Positions 1 through 7,213 of a stretch of DNA of 15,767 nucleotides are shown one piece after another. Numbering within the stretch: the first letter of the stretch is position 1; every line of letters begins with the position of its first letter. The notes under the pieces are model-generated. The model saw only the letters and a list, made by a program, of their open reading frames with translations, ran no database searches and was not told where the DNA came from. A program made the translations under genes and the position numbers. Origin of the DNA: Neisseria lactamica (GTDB taxonomy: Bacteria > Pseudomonadota > Gammaproteobacteria > Burkholderiales > Neisseriaceae); the NCBI GenBank assembly GCA_001067655.1, contig JUNU01000175.1, forward strand, positions 1-15,767. Reading direction: 5' to 3'.

Positions 1-50
1 ACTGTCTGCGGCTTCGTCGCCTTGTCCTGATTTAAATTTAATCCACTATA
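1..50. mobile_element. Correia repeat element (CREE), right end, partial
   Basis: The reverse complement of this stretch begins TATAGTGGATTAAATTTAAA and continues through an AAGGCGACGAAGCCGCAGACAGT segment, which I recognise as the terminal inverted repeat and adjoining body of a neisserial Correia element. The element runs off the left edge, so only its last 50 bases are present. The outermost TA at 49-50 is the usual TA target duplication. It matches the right edge of the window (15713-15762) in inverted orientation at 49 of 50 positions. Correia elements are non-autonomous MITE-like repeats and encode no protein. Confidence 0.88.
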
Positions 51-99
51 TCAATAAATTATCGAAAATCTGAAAGAAGGCTGAGACAGGGCGGGTATA

Positions 100-182
100 T
101 TAAAAAACCGATTTTGAAACCATTTGGTTTATTGCCTGCTCACCCACTCTTTCTATTGAAATAGAAACGATGAACAGGCAAT
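100..182 (-). terminator. Structured gyrA 3' region, probable terminator
   Basis: In the sense of the gyrA transcript (minus strand), 182-169 can pair with 144-131 over 14 positions; two pairs are G-U wobbles that would be mismatches in a plus-strand RNA. Inside it, 167-161 pairs perfectly with 156-150 around a 4-base loop. A second short palindrome (117-130) follows, then a run of six T (minus sense, 107-102). The hairpin starts about 90 bases after the gyrA stop. The wobble-compatible changes suggest it works as RNA on the minus strand. Terminator function is inferred; a 3' UTR element or small RNA is possible. Confidence 0.5.
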
Positions 183-220
183 CGTTCAGCCAATATTCTT
201 AATATCGTGAAACCCATTGT

Positions 221-232
221 TTCAGACGACCC
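221..232 (-). repeat. Near-DUS, single copy downstream of gyrA
   Basis: On the minus strand this reads GGGTCGTCTGAA, 11 of 12 bases of the local uptake sequence (first base changed). It is unpaired and lies 38 bases after the gyrA stop. Confidence 0.7.
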
Positions 233-269
233 TGCCAATCCATTGGCTTCTTTAATTCAGAAACTTGAT

Positions 270-3044
270 TTACGCTTCGCCACCTTCAGTATCCGATACG
301 GCGTTCTCGGCTTCATTGTCTTCCGGATTTTCTACTTCGGGATTTTCATCTTCCGTTTCTTCGGCAACACGTTCCAGCGATACCAAGGTTTCGCCTTCGT
401 CCAGATTAATCAGGCGAACGCCTGCTGCGGCTCGGCCGGTTTCGCGGATTTGCTCGACTTTGGTGCGGATGAGGACGCCGCCGCTGGTAATCAGCATCAG
501 GTCATCGGTTTCGCCGACTAGGGTTGCGGCGACCAAATCGCCGTTGCGTTCGCCGGTGTTGATGGCGATATTGCCTTGTCCGCCTTTGTTTTTGCGGCTG
601 TAATCGGCAATCGGGGTACGTTTGCCGTAGCCGTTGGCGGTGGCGGTCAGCACTTGCAAATCGCTTTGAGCGGCTTCGGGGGCAAAGGTAATCAGGCTGA
701 CGATTTTGCCGTCGGCAGGCAGGCGCATACCGCGCAGGCCGCCGCTGCCGCGACCGGACGGACGCACGCCGTGTTTGCCGCTTGGCAAGGCATTTTCGTT
801 GTCGGCGGTTTCATCTTCGAGGTCGTCTGAAATTTCGGTTTCGATGTCGGCATCTTCCGCTTCGTCGTTACCGGATTTTTCCCAGTATTCGTTGAAGCGG
901 ATGGCTTTGCCCAAGTTGGAGAACAGCATGATGTCGTCCGAGCCGCTGGTTTGCGCGGCGCCGACGAGGTAGTCGCCTTCTTTGAGTGCAATGGCTTTGA
1001 TGCCTTGGCTGCGGACGTTTTTGAAGGCGGAAAGCTGGACTTTTTTCACCATGCCTTGCGCGGTGGCGAAGAAGACGTATTGGTCTTCGGGGAACTCGCG
1101 CACAGCGAGGATGGCGCTGACTTTTTCGCCTTCTTCCAACTGGATGACGTTGTTAATCGGACGGCCGCGACTGTTGCGTCCGCCTTCCGGCAGTTTGTAA
1201 ACCTTAATCCAATGGCACTTACCAAGGTTGGTAAAACACATCAAATAGTCATGCGTGTTCGCAACGAACAAGGTCTCGATGAAGTCTTCGTCTTTGGTGG
1301 CCGCCGCCTGCTTGCCGCGCCCGCCGCGACGCTGCGCCTGATAGTCGGTGGTCGGCTGTGTTTTGATATAGCCGCCGTGAGTCAGGGTAACGACCATTTC
1401 GCGTTGCGGAATCAGGTCTTCATCGGCAATGTCGCCGCCGAACGGGTTGATTTCGCTACGGCGTTCGTCGCCGAAATTGGTTTTGGTTTCTTCCAATTCT
1501 TCGCGGATGATTTGGGTGATGCGTTCCGGTTTCGCCAAAATGTCCAAATAGTCGATGATTTTTGCCATGATGTTTTTGTAGTCGTCGACGATTTCTTCTT
1601 GGTCGAGGCCGGTCAGGTTGCGCAGGCTCATGCGCAGGATGGCGTCGGCCTGGATTTCGCTCAGATAATAGCCTTGTTCCTGCAAGCCGAGGTTGGCGGG
1701 CAGACCTTCGGGGCGCGCCATGCGCAGGTCGAGGTCGGTACGGCTCAGCATGTCCTCCACCAAACCGCTGCGCCATGCGCGGGACAACAGTTTTTCTTTG
1801 GCTTCGGGCGCGTCGGCAGATTCTTTAATCAAGCGAATCATCTCGTCGATATTGGACAGAGCGACGGCTTTACCTTCGGCGATATGGCCTTCATGACGCG
1901 CTTTTTTCAGGCGGAACAGGGTGCGGCGGGTAACGACTTCGCGACGGTGGCGCAGGAATTCCGCCAGAATCTGTTTCAGGTTCAACAGGCGCGGCTGACC
2001 GTCAACCAAAGCAACCATGTTGATGCCGAAGCTGTCTTGAAGCTGGGTGAGTTTGTAGAGTTGGTTTAAAACGACTTCGGCGTTTTCGTTACGTTTCAAT
2101 TCGATAACGACTCGCATACCGGATTTGTCGGATTCATCGCGCAGGTCGGATACCCCTTCCAACGTTTTTTCGCGCACCAATTCGCCGATTTTTTCCACCA
2201 GCTTGGCTTTATTCACCTGATACGGGATTTCGTCGATGATGATGGCTTCGCGTTCGCCGTTTTTGCCTATGGGTTCGATATGGGTTTTACCGCGCATGAC
2301 GACGCGACCGCGGCCGGTTTTATAGCCTTCGCGCACGCCGCTCAAGCCGTAGATGGTTGCGCCGGTCGGGAAATCGGGCGCTTGAAGGATGTTGATCAAT
2401 TCGTCGATTTCAGTTTCGGGTTCGTCCAAAAGACGCAGACAGGCGTTGATGGTGTCGGTAAGGTTGTGCGGCGGAATGTTGGTCGCCATACCGACGGCGA
2501 TACCGGACGAACCGTTGACCAAAAGCGCGGGGAAGCGGGTCGGCAACACCAGCGGCTCATGTTCGCTGCCGTCGTAGTTCGGACCGAAATTGACGGTTTC
2601 TTCTTCGATGTCCGCCAGCATTTCGTGGGCGATTTTCGCCATGCGGATTTCGGTATAACGCATGGCCGCGGCGCCGTCGCCGTCAACCGAACCGAAGTTG
2701 CCCTGACCGTCGATTAAGACGTAGCGCATCGAGAAATCCTGCGCCATGCGCACGATGGTGTCGTAAACCGCGGAATCGCCGTGCGGATGGTATTTACCGA
2801 TGACGTCGCCGACGATACGCGCCGATTTTTTGTAGGCGGCGTTCCAGTTGTTTTTCAGCTCGTGCATGGCGTAAAGCACGCGGCGGTGCACCGGCTTCAA
2901 ACCGTCGCGCACATCGGGCAGCGCGCGGCCGACAATCACGCTCATGGCATAATCGAGATAGCTTTTGCGCATTTCGTCTTCAAGGCTGACGGGCAGGGTT
3001 TCGAGTGCGAATTTATGGTCGTTGCGGATAGTTGCGTCGGTCAT
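270..3044 (-). CDS. gyrA: DNA gyrase subunit A
   Basis: GyrA forms the breakage-reunion subunit of the A2B2 gyrase that introduces negative supercoils into DNA. The 924-residue product has the full N-terminal winged-helix/tower region with catalytic Tyr130 in the AAAMRYTE motif, and the GyrA box QRRGGRG at 571-577 that starts the DNA-wrapping C-terminal domain. The quinolone-resistance positions carry Ser91 and Asp95, the susceptible state in gonococcal numbering. An acidic segment at about 727-750 interrupts the C-terminal domain, and the last ~30 residues are strongly acidic. I start at ATG 3044 (MTDATIR), the start used in other Neisseria; an in-frame ATG at 3068 would add eight residues but would lie almost on the predicted -10 box. 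The ribosome site is weak (AAAGAAA). It is probably monocistronic, with a DUS hairpin between it and gshA. Confidence 0.98.
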   Translation of the reverse strand: MTDATIRNDHKFALETLPVSLEDEMRKSYLDYAMSVIVGRALPDVRDGLKPVHRRVLYAMHELKNNWNAAYKKSARIVGDVIGKYHPHGDSAVYDTIVRMAQDFSMRYVLIDGQGNFGSVDGDGAAAMRYTEIRMAKIAHEMLADIEEETVNFGPNYDGSEHEPLVLPTRFPALLVNGSSGIAVGMATNIPPHNLTDTINACLRLLDEPETEIDELINILQAPDFPTGATIYGLSGVREGYKTGRGRVVMRGKTHIEPIGKNGEREAIIIDEIPYQVNKAKLVEKIGELVREKTLEGVSDLRDESDKSGMRVVIELKRNENAEVVLNQLYKLTQLQDSFGINMVALVDGQPRLLNLKQILAEFLRHRREVVTRRTLFRLKKARHEGHIAEGKAVALSNIDEMIRLIKESADAPEAKEKLLSRAWRSGLVEDMLSRTDLDLRMARPEGLPANLGLQEQGYYLSEIQADAILRMSLRNLTGLDQEEIVDDYKNIMAKIIDYLDILAKPERITQIIREELEETKTNFGDERRSEINPFGGDIADEDLIPQREMVVTLTHGGYIKTQPTTDYQAQRRGGRGKQAAATKDEDFIETLFVANTHDYLMCFTNLGKCHWIKVYKLPEGGRNSRGRPINNVIQLEEGEKVSAILAVREFPEDQYVFFATAQGMVKKVQLSAFKNVRSQGIKAIALKEGDYLVGAAQTSGSDDIMLFSNLGKAIRFNEYWEKSGNDEAEDADIETEISDDLEDETADNENALPSGKHGVRPSGRGSGGLRGMRLPADGKIVSLITFAPEAAQSDLQVLTATANGYGKRTPIADYSRKNKGGQGNIAINTGERNGDLVAATLVGETDDLMLITSGGVLIRTKVEQIRETGRAAAGVRLINLDEGETLVSLERVAEETEDENPEVENPEDNEAENAVSDTEGGEA
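820..831 (+). repeat. DUS inside gyrA
   Basis: Exact AGGTCGTCTGAA, antisense to gyrA. Read in gyrA frame it encodes Ser739-Asp-Asp-Leu742 within the acidic C-terminal-domain insertion. Confidence 0.92.
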
Positions 3045-3080
3045 GGTTTTCTTTATTTCGTATGGCAAAAATAGATGGGA

Positions 3081-3089
3081 ATTTTAGCA
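3081..3089 (-). promoter_or_regulatory. Predicted gyrA extended -10 promoter
   Basis: On the minus strand the sequence TGCTAAAAT matches an extended -10 (TGn plus TAAAAT). It predicts transcription starting near 3074 and a leader of about 30 bases to ATG 3044. I see no good -35 at 16-18 bases, as is tolerated for extended -10 promoters. Confidence 0.4.
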
Positions 3090-3234
3090 TAAAACCGTGC
3101 TTTTCGGGCTTTTTGCATCCCTTTCGAATCATATGGCGAATAAACTGATTTTTCGCCACAACTGTCGCACTATTCGTACCGTCTGGGGGTTTGCTGCTTT
3201 AAGGGATTGCTTACCATATCCCACCTACACATAT

Positions 3235-3281
3235 AAAAGGTCGTCTGAAAACCTAAATTCCAAGTTTTCAGACGACCTTTT
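3235..3281. terminator. DUS inverted-repeat terminator between gshA and gyrA
   Basis: A perfect 18-bp stem (3235-3252 with 3264-3281) has an 11-base loop. Each arm contains an exact DUS, and the A/T flanks give a T run on either strand. It sits directly after the gshA stop in transcript sense, so it should end gshA and isolate gyrA. Confidence 0.85.
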
Positions 3282-3310
3282 ACTATTTAAATAATCAGAC
3301 CAAACGTGCT

Positions 3311-4663
3311 TTACGGAGCGGTTTGCTCCAATTCAAGCGCGGCGGCAAGCAGCGACAGGCGCGCCATTACGCCGTAAACGTAGAGGCGGTTGTGTTCATT
3401 ATCAACATCGCAATCTTTTTCGGAGCGCGGCATGCCGAGCGAGTCCCATTGTTCGAATACGCGTTTGCAGGCTTCGGGGGCTTCTTGGGAGTTGTCGCCG
3501 CTGCCGGTGGGGATGCTGTTCGACAACGGAACGAACACCATGCCGCCCGCGTTGAGGTTTTCGTCCGCACCACGCCCTTCGTGTACACGGAAGAAGCCGC
3601 CGATAACGAAACGGTCCATCATATAAACGACGGGTTCGCACACGGCGCCGTTCATGGTTTCATAGGTATAAATACCTTCTTGGACAATCACTTCGCTGAC
3701 TTCCAAGCCTTCTTTCACCTTCGCCATTTTGTTGCGGTTTTTGCGGTTCAGCCCGCGCACTTCGTCGGCGGATTTGACACTCATCACGCCCATGCCGTAA
3801 GTACCTGCGTCGGCTTTGACAATAACGAAAGGCTGGTCGGTAATGCCCAATTCGTCGTATTTGGCTTGAATTTTTGCCAGCACGCGTTCTACCGCTTCCG
3901 CCAACGCGTCTTCGCCTTCGCGCTCTTGGAAGTCCAAACCGCCAATTTTTTCAAAATACGGGTTAATCTGCCATTCGTCGATGTCAATCAGCTTGGCAAA
4001 TTCGGCGGCGACTTGGTTGTATGCGCTGAAATGCTCTGTTTTGCGGCGCGTCGTCCAACCACCATGCAGTGGAGGCAATACGGTTTGGCTGATGCCTTTG
4101 AGAATGTCGGGAACACCCGCGGACAAGTCGTTGTTCAACAAGACGACGCAAGGCGAGAAACCGTCTGCAAGATGGACGCGCTCACGGGTACGCAATAAAG
4201 GTTCCAGCAGGATTTTATCGCCCAACGCGGTTTCAAACTCGGTCGGCTCGGTAACTTCCGGATTCAGGCTGCCCAAACGGACTTCATACCCTGCCGAGCG
4301 CAAAATCTCGCTGAGTGCGTAAACGTTTTGCAGGTAGAATGTGTTGCGGGTATGGTTTTCGGGAATAATCAATACGGATTTTGCCGTTTCGCAGGCGCGT
4401 TGTACCGCATCTTGCGCCGCGACTGCCGCCAGCGGTATGAAATTCGGATTCAGATTGTTGAAACCTCCGGGGAACAAGTTCATATCAATAGACGAAATTT
4501 TGTAACCGGCATTGCGGATATCGACCGAACCATAAAACGGCGGGCGGTGTGCGTTCCATTGCGAACGGAACCATGCTTCAATTTTGGCGTGGTTGCACAA
4601 GATTTTCGCTTCAAACGCCTGAAGTTGCGACAGATGTTCGGCAGCCATAACCGGTAATTTCAT
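3311..4663 (-). CDS. gshA: Glutamate-cysteine ligase (GshA, Acidithiobacillus-type family)
   Basis: This enzyme joins glutamate and cysteine with ATP to give gamma-glutamylcysteine, the first step of glutathione synthesis in the cytoplasm. The 450-residue protein resembles the proteobacterial GshA family typified by Acidithiobacillus (TIGR02049/PF08886 type), not the longer E. coli type; I recognise it by overall sequence. Visible landmarks are a glycine-rich ATP-grasp-like segment KADAGTYGMGVMSV at 283-296, a PPLHGGWTTRRKTEH stretch at 197-211 and an NAGGMVFVPLSNS stretch at 371-383. AGAGG lies about ten bases before ATG 4663; ATG at 4648 (residue 6) is an alternative. It ends in a DUS hairpin and is divergent from leuC, so it appears to be a single-gene unit. 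Glutathione is abundant in Neisseria and protects against oxidative stress. Confidence 0.88.
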   Translation of the reverse strand: MKLPVMAAEHLSQLQAFEAKILCNHAKIEAWFRSQWNAHRPPFYGSVDIRNAGYKISSIDMNLFPGGFNNLNPNFIPLAAVAAQDAVQRACETAKSVLIIPENHTRNTFYLQNVYALSEILRSAGYEVRLGSLNPEVTEPTEFETALGDKILLEPLLRTRERVHLADGFSPCVVLLNNDLSAGVPDILKGISQTVLPPLHGGWTTRRKTEHFSAYNQVAAEFAKLIDIDEWQINPYFEKIGGLDFQEREGEDALAEAVERVLAKIQAKYDELGITDQPFVIVKADAGTYGMGVMSVKSADEVRGLNRKNRNKMAKVKEGLEVSEVIVQEGIYTYETMNGAVCEPVVYMMDRFVIGGFFRVHEGRGADENLNAGGMVFVPLSNSIPTGSGDNSQEAPEACKRVFEQWDSLGMPRSEKDCDVDNEHNRLYVYGVMARLSLLAAALELEQTAP

Positions 4664-4703
4664 TCTCTATACCTCTGATGTCGGATGTTGGATACGGATG
4701 GAA

Positions 4704-4733
4704 ATGATAGTGCCTTTTTAGGCGGTACGACAA
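4704..4733 (-). promoter_or_regulatory. Possible gshA promoter
   Basis: The minus strand has TTGTCG, an 18-base spacer and TATCAT, about 41 bases before the gshA start. The spacer contains a short GCC/GGC palindrome around an A/T run. It is a modest match, and other AT-rich hexamers upstream could serve instead. Confidence 0.25.
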
Positions 4734-4776
4734 GCATTGTTTCAAATAAAATACCTCTTTTTGTCAACAATTCTAC

Positions 4777-4841
4777 AATTTGTCTAATTTTTGAAATTGA
4801 TTTTTAGATTTTTATATGAAAATGTAGAAATTAGACAAATT
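4777..4841. promoter_or_regulatory. Inverted-repeat operator candidate upstream of leuC
   Basis: AATTTGTCTAATTT at 4777-4790 and its exact reverse complement at 4828-4841 form a 14-bp inverted repeat. The half-site centres are 51 bases apart, close to five helical turns. A second shorter inverted pair, TTCTACA (4771-4777) and TGTAGAA (4823-4829), partly overlaps it. The right arm ends five bases before the predicted leuC -35. The spacing suits a dimer or tetramer regulator bound on one DNA face, such as a LysR- or Lrp-type protein. The regulator is not identifiable from the window. Confidence 0.45.
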
Positions 4842-4845
4842 TCTA

Positions 4846-4874
4846 TTGCACTACCCCTGTAAAAAGCCTAAAAT
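4846..4874 (+). promoter_or_regulatory. Predicted sigma-70 promoter of leuC
   Basis: TTGCAC (4846-4851), a 17-base spacer and TAAAAT (4869-4874) are a good sigma-70 match. Transcription would start near 4881, giving a leader of about 50 bases with no ATG and no leucine-rich leader peptide. Confidence 0.6.
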
Positions 4875-4930
4875 CCGCCCATTAAAACAAACCATCTACT
4901 CCTATTATTAATAAGTAAAGATAACCCATC

Positions 4931-6340
4931 ATGAGCGCACAAACCCTCTACGACAAACTCTGGAACAGCCACGTCGTCCGCGAAGAAGAAGACGGCACTG
5001 TCCTGCTCTATATCGACCGCCATTTAGTACACGAAGTCACCAGCCCTCAGGCATTTGAAGGTCTGAAAATGGCGGGACGCAAGCTGTGGCGTATCGACAG
5101 CGTCGTCTCCACCGCCGACCACAACACCCCGACCGGCGATTGGGACAAAGGCATCCAAGACCCAATTTCCAAGCTGCAAGTCGATACTTTAGACAAAAAT
5201 ATCAAAGAGTTCGGCGCACTCGCCTACTTCCCATTTATGGATAAAGGTCAGGGCATCGTTCATGTCATGGGGCCGGAACAAGGCGCAACCCTGCCCGGCA
5301 TGACCGTCGTCTGCGGCGACTCGCACACTTCTACCCACGGCGCGTTCGGTGCGCTGGCACACGGTATCGGCACTTCCGAAGTCGAACACACTATGGCGAC
5401 CCAGTGCATTACCGCGAAAAAATCCAAATCCATGCTGATTGCCGTTGAAGGTCGTCTGAAACCGGGCGTTACCGCCAAAGACGTCGCCCTCTACATCATC
5501 GGACAAATCGGCACAGCAGGCGGTACGGGCTATGCCATTGAGTTCGGCGGCGAAGCCATCCGCAGCTTTTCGATGGAAGGTCGCATGACCCTGTGCAACA
5601 TGGCGATTGAAGCAGGTGCGCGCTCCGGCATGGTTGCCGTCGATCAAACCACCATCGACTATGTCAAAGACAAACCCTTCGCACCCAAAGGCGAAGCGTG
5701 GGACAAAGCCGTCGAATACTGGCGCACGCTGGTTTCCGACGAAGGCGCGGTATTCGACAAAGAATACCGTTTCAAAGCCGAAGACATCGAACCACAAGTA
5801 ACATGGGGCACATCGCCCGAAATGGTTTTGGACATCAGCGGCAAAGTGCCGAATCCCGCCGAAGAAACCGATCCCGTCAAGCGCAGCGGCATGGAACGCG
5901 CCCTCGAATACATGGGTTTGCAAGCCGGCACACCGCTGAACGAAATTCCCGTCGACATCGTATTCATCGGCTCCTGCACCAACAGCCGCATCGAAGATTT
6001 GCGCGAAGCCGCCGCCGTCGCCAAAGGTCGTAAAAAAGCCGACAATGTACAGCGCGTGTTAATCGTTCCCGGTTCCGGCTTGGTCAAACGGCAGGCAGAA
6101 CAAGAAGGTTTGGATAAAATCTTCATCGATGCCGGTTTCGAATGGCGCGAACCGGGCTGCTCAATGTGCCTCGCCATGAACGCCGACCGCCTCACTCCGG
6201 GCCAACGCTGCGCCTCCACATCCAACCGCAACTTCGAAGGCCGCCAAGGCAACGGTGGGCGCACCCATCTTGTCAGCCCTGCCATGGCGGCAGCCGCCGC
6301 GGTAAACGGTAAATTTACCGATATCCGTACCATGGCATAA
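4931..6340 (+). CDS. leuC: 3-isopropylmalate dehydratase large subunit
   Basis: LeuC is the Fe-S subunit of isopropylmalate isomerase, which with LeuD converts 2-isopropylmalate to 3-isopropylmalate in leucine synthesis. The 469-residue length is normal. The aconitase-type 4Fe-4S ligands are present as Cys349 (GSCTNSR) and Cys410/Cys413 (PGCSMC), along with the CGDSHTSTHGAFGALAHGIG signature in the first third of the protein. Residues 173-177 (EGRLK) are encoded by an internal DUS. ATG 4931 is the only start giving the family N-terminus; the ribosome site is weak (AAAG). A good promoter and an inverted repeat lie upstream. The partner leuD is not adjacent: two small genes and a DUS hairpin lie between them. 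Confidence 0.97.
   Translation: MSAQTLYDKLWNSHVVREEEDGTVLLYIDRHLVHEVTSPQAFEGLKMAGRKLWRIDSVVSTADHNTPTGDWDKGIQDPISKLQVDTLDKNIKEFGALAYFPFMDKGQGIVHVMGPEQGATLPGMTVVCGDSHTSTHGAFGALAHGIGTSEVEHTMATQCITAKKSKSMLIAVEGRLKPGVTAKDVALYIIGQIGTAGGTGYAIEFGGEAIRSFSMEGRMTLCNMAIEAGARSGMVAVDQTTIDYVKDKPFAPKGEAWDKAVEYWRTLVSDEGAVFDKEYRFKAEDIEPQVTWGTSPEMVLDISGKVPNPAEETDPVKRSGMERALEYMGLQAGTPLNEIPVDIVFIGSCTNSRIEDLREAAAVAKGRKKADNVQRVLIVPGSGLVKRQAEQEGLDKIFIDAGFEWREPGCSMCLAMNADRLTPGQRCASTSNRNFEGRQGNGGRTHLVSPAMAAAAAVNGKFTDIRTMA
5449..5460 (+). repeat. DUS inside leuC
   Basis: Exact AGGTCGTCTGAA on the coding strand; the frame reads Gly-Arg-Leu-Lys after Glu. Confidence 0.92.
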
Positions 6341-6342
6341 TC

Positions 6343-6377
6343 TTTCAGACGACCCCATCAATAAAGGTCGTCTGAAA
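6343..6377. repeat. DUS inverted pair after leuC, reversed arrangement
   Basis: The arms TTTCAGACGACC (6343-6354) and GGTCGTCTGAAA (6366-6377) form a perfect 12-bp stem with an 11-base loop, three bases after the leuC stop. Unlike every other pair here, the reverse-complement DUS comes first, so the stem is flanked by purine-rich sequence and has no T run on the plus strand. It is a poor candidate for a plus-strand intrinsic terminator. The left copy differs from the DUS at one end base. Confidence 0.8.
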
Positions 6378-6461
6378 ACACGTTGCTCAAGCAAATCTCC
6401 CTATCGTTGCGCAAAACGTCTGAAACCTTTTCAATCATTTATCACTTGAAAGGAATCCATT

Positions 6462-6683
6462 ATGAAAAAACTTTTTGCATTGGCTGCCGCAGCCTTCATC
6501 TTATCTGCCTGTTCCAGCACTTGGTCCGGAGCAAAAGATGACACCAGCCGCAACTGGGATAAAACCAAAGAAACTGCCGGCCATGTAGCCGACAAGACTG
6601 AGGAAGCTGTTAAAAAAGGCGGCAATGCCGTAGGTCGCGGCATGACTCATGTCGGCGAAAAACTTGAAGCTGCTACCGAATAA
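6462..6683 (+). CDS. Small entericidin-like lipoprotein
   Basis: A 73-residue protein with a short lysine-bearing n-region, an alanine-rich hydrophobic core and a lipobox LSAC, so Cys17 should become the lipidated N-terminus. Ser follows at +2, so by the Lol rule the mature 57-residue protein should go to the outer membrane. The mature part is charged and probably helical (TSRNWDKTKETAGHVADKTE), ending in a GGNAVGRGMTHVGEKLEAATE-type segment whose glycine/asparagine pattern recalls the entericidin EcnA/EcnB family. AAAGGA lies eight bases before the ATG. It stands alone between leuC and a VOC gene and ends in a DUS hairpin. Entericidins are small stress-related lipoproteins; no specific function can be claimed here. 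Confidence 0.8.
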   Translation: MKKLFALAAAAFILSACSSTWSGAKDDTSRNWDKTKETAGHVADKTEEAVKKGGNAVGRGMTHVGEKLEAATE

Positions 6684-6693
6684 ACCGGCAGCC

Positions 6694-6733
6694 GAGGTCG
6701 TCTGAAAATCCAAACCTTTTTTCAGACGACCTC
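6694..6733 (+). terminator. DUS inverted-repeat hairpin after the lipoprotein gene
   Basis: A perfect 15-bp stem (6694-6708 with 6719-6733), ten-base loop, with an exact DUS in each arm. The T tract after the stem is short, so termination strength is uncertain. Confidence 0.7.
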
Positions 6734-6792
6734 TTACCCTACATCAATAAGGCATCCGGAAATTTTCGGCATTCCATATAAAGGAAGAAACC

Positions 6793-7158
6793 ATGAACAA
6801 TCCGTCAAGCTGGTTTGGCATTCATGCCCAAGATTTGGATCGAGCCAAAGCGTTTTACGAATCCGTCTTCGGCAAACCTTTGCAAGATATCGGCGGCAAC
6901 GGCTTCCGTTTCATCATTTTTCCAGCCGATTACACGCAACACGGTACTGCCGGCATGATTTGGCACGACAGCAACGCCCAACCCGGCCACGGCGGCACGA
7001 CTATTTTCTTCAATTGTCCGGATTGTGCCGAGACCGCAGAAAAAGCCGTTTCGGCAGGCGGTAAATTGTTACAGGGAAAATTCCCCATCGCCAACGGCTT
7101 TGCCGCCTTTATCGAAGATACCGAAGGCAACCGAATCGGTTTGCACAGCACACGTTAA
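6793..7158 (+). CDS. VOC-family (glyoxalase/bleomycin-resistance fold) protein
   Basis: A 121-residue, single-domain cytoplasmic protein of the vicinal-oxygen-chelate superfamily. The N-terminal half has the typical FGIHAQDLDRAKAFYESVFG pattern (residues 8-27), with His11 in the usual first metal-ligand position. The C-terminal half ends in FIEDTEGNRIGLHS, with Glu111 in the usual last-ligand position. A CPDC pair (Cys75, Cys78) lies in the second half. Members range from glyoxalases to dioxygenases and drug-binding proteins, so the substrate cannot be named. AAGGAAG lies upstream at normal spacing. The next gene, leuD, starts 55 bases downstream with no obvious terminator, so the two could share a transcript. 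Confidence 0.88.
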   Translation: MNNPSSWFGIHAQDLDRAKAFYESVFGKPLQDIGGNGFRFIIFPADYTQHGTAGMIWHDSNAQPGHGGTTIFFNCPDCAETAEKAVSAGGKLLQGKFPIANGFAAFIEDTEGNRIGLHSTR

Positions 7159-7213
7159 TCCAACCCGCCAAACAACCATCATTTTTTTCACATTATTCCT
7201 ATAAGAACCTAAC

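Noticed and set aside
22..52. Outward promoter from the left Correia end (TTGTCC with a TATATC -10)
   Set aside because: Correia ends can create promoters, but here the -10 is poor and the spacing is 19 bases, and it would read antisense into gyrA.
951..2069. Long plus-strand reading frame (372 codons) opposite gyrA
   Set aside because: It is antisense to a certain gene, has phenylalanine/valine/aspartate-rich composition typical of a shadow frame, and no ribosome site. Similar antisense frames opposite gshA (3323-4198) and leuC (5189-5923) are rejected for the same reason.
3045..3068. N-terminal extension MPYEIKKT of GyrA
   Set aside because: Other neisserial GyrA proteins start at MTDATIR, and the longer start would lie almost on the predicted -10 promoter.
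3097..3294. 65-codon frame between gyrA and gshA
   Set aside because: It covers the gyrA promoter side and translates the DUS hairpin, and has no ribosome site. The frame at 11092-11298 fails on the same grounds.
4875..4930. Leucine-rich attenuator leader peptide before leuC
   Set aside because: The predicted leader has no ATG and no run of leucine codons. The leuB leader likewise shows none.
6307..6320. Perfect 14-base palindrome CGGTAAATTTACCG near the leuC 3' end
   Set aside because: It lies within coding sequence (Asn-Gly-Lys-Phe-Thr) and has no flanking features; probably chance.
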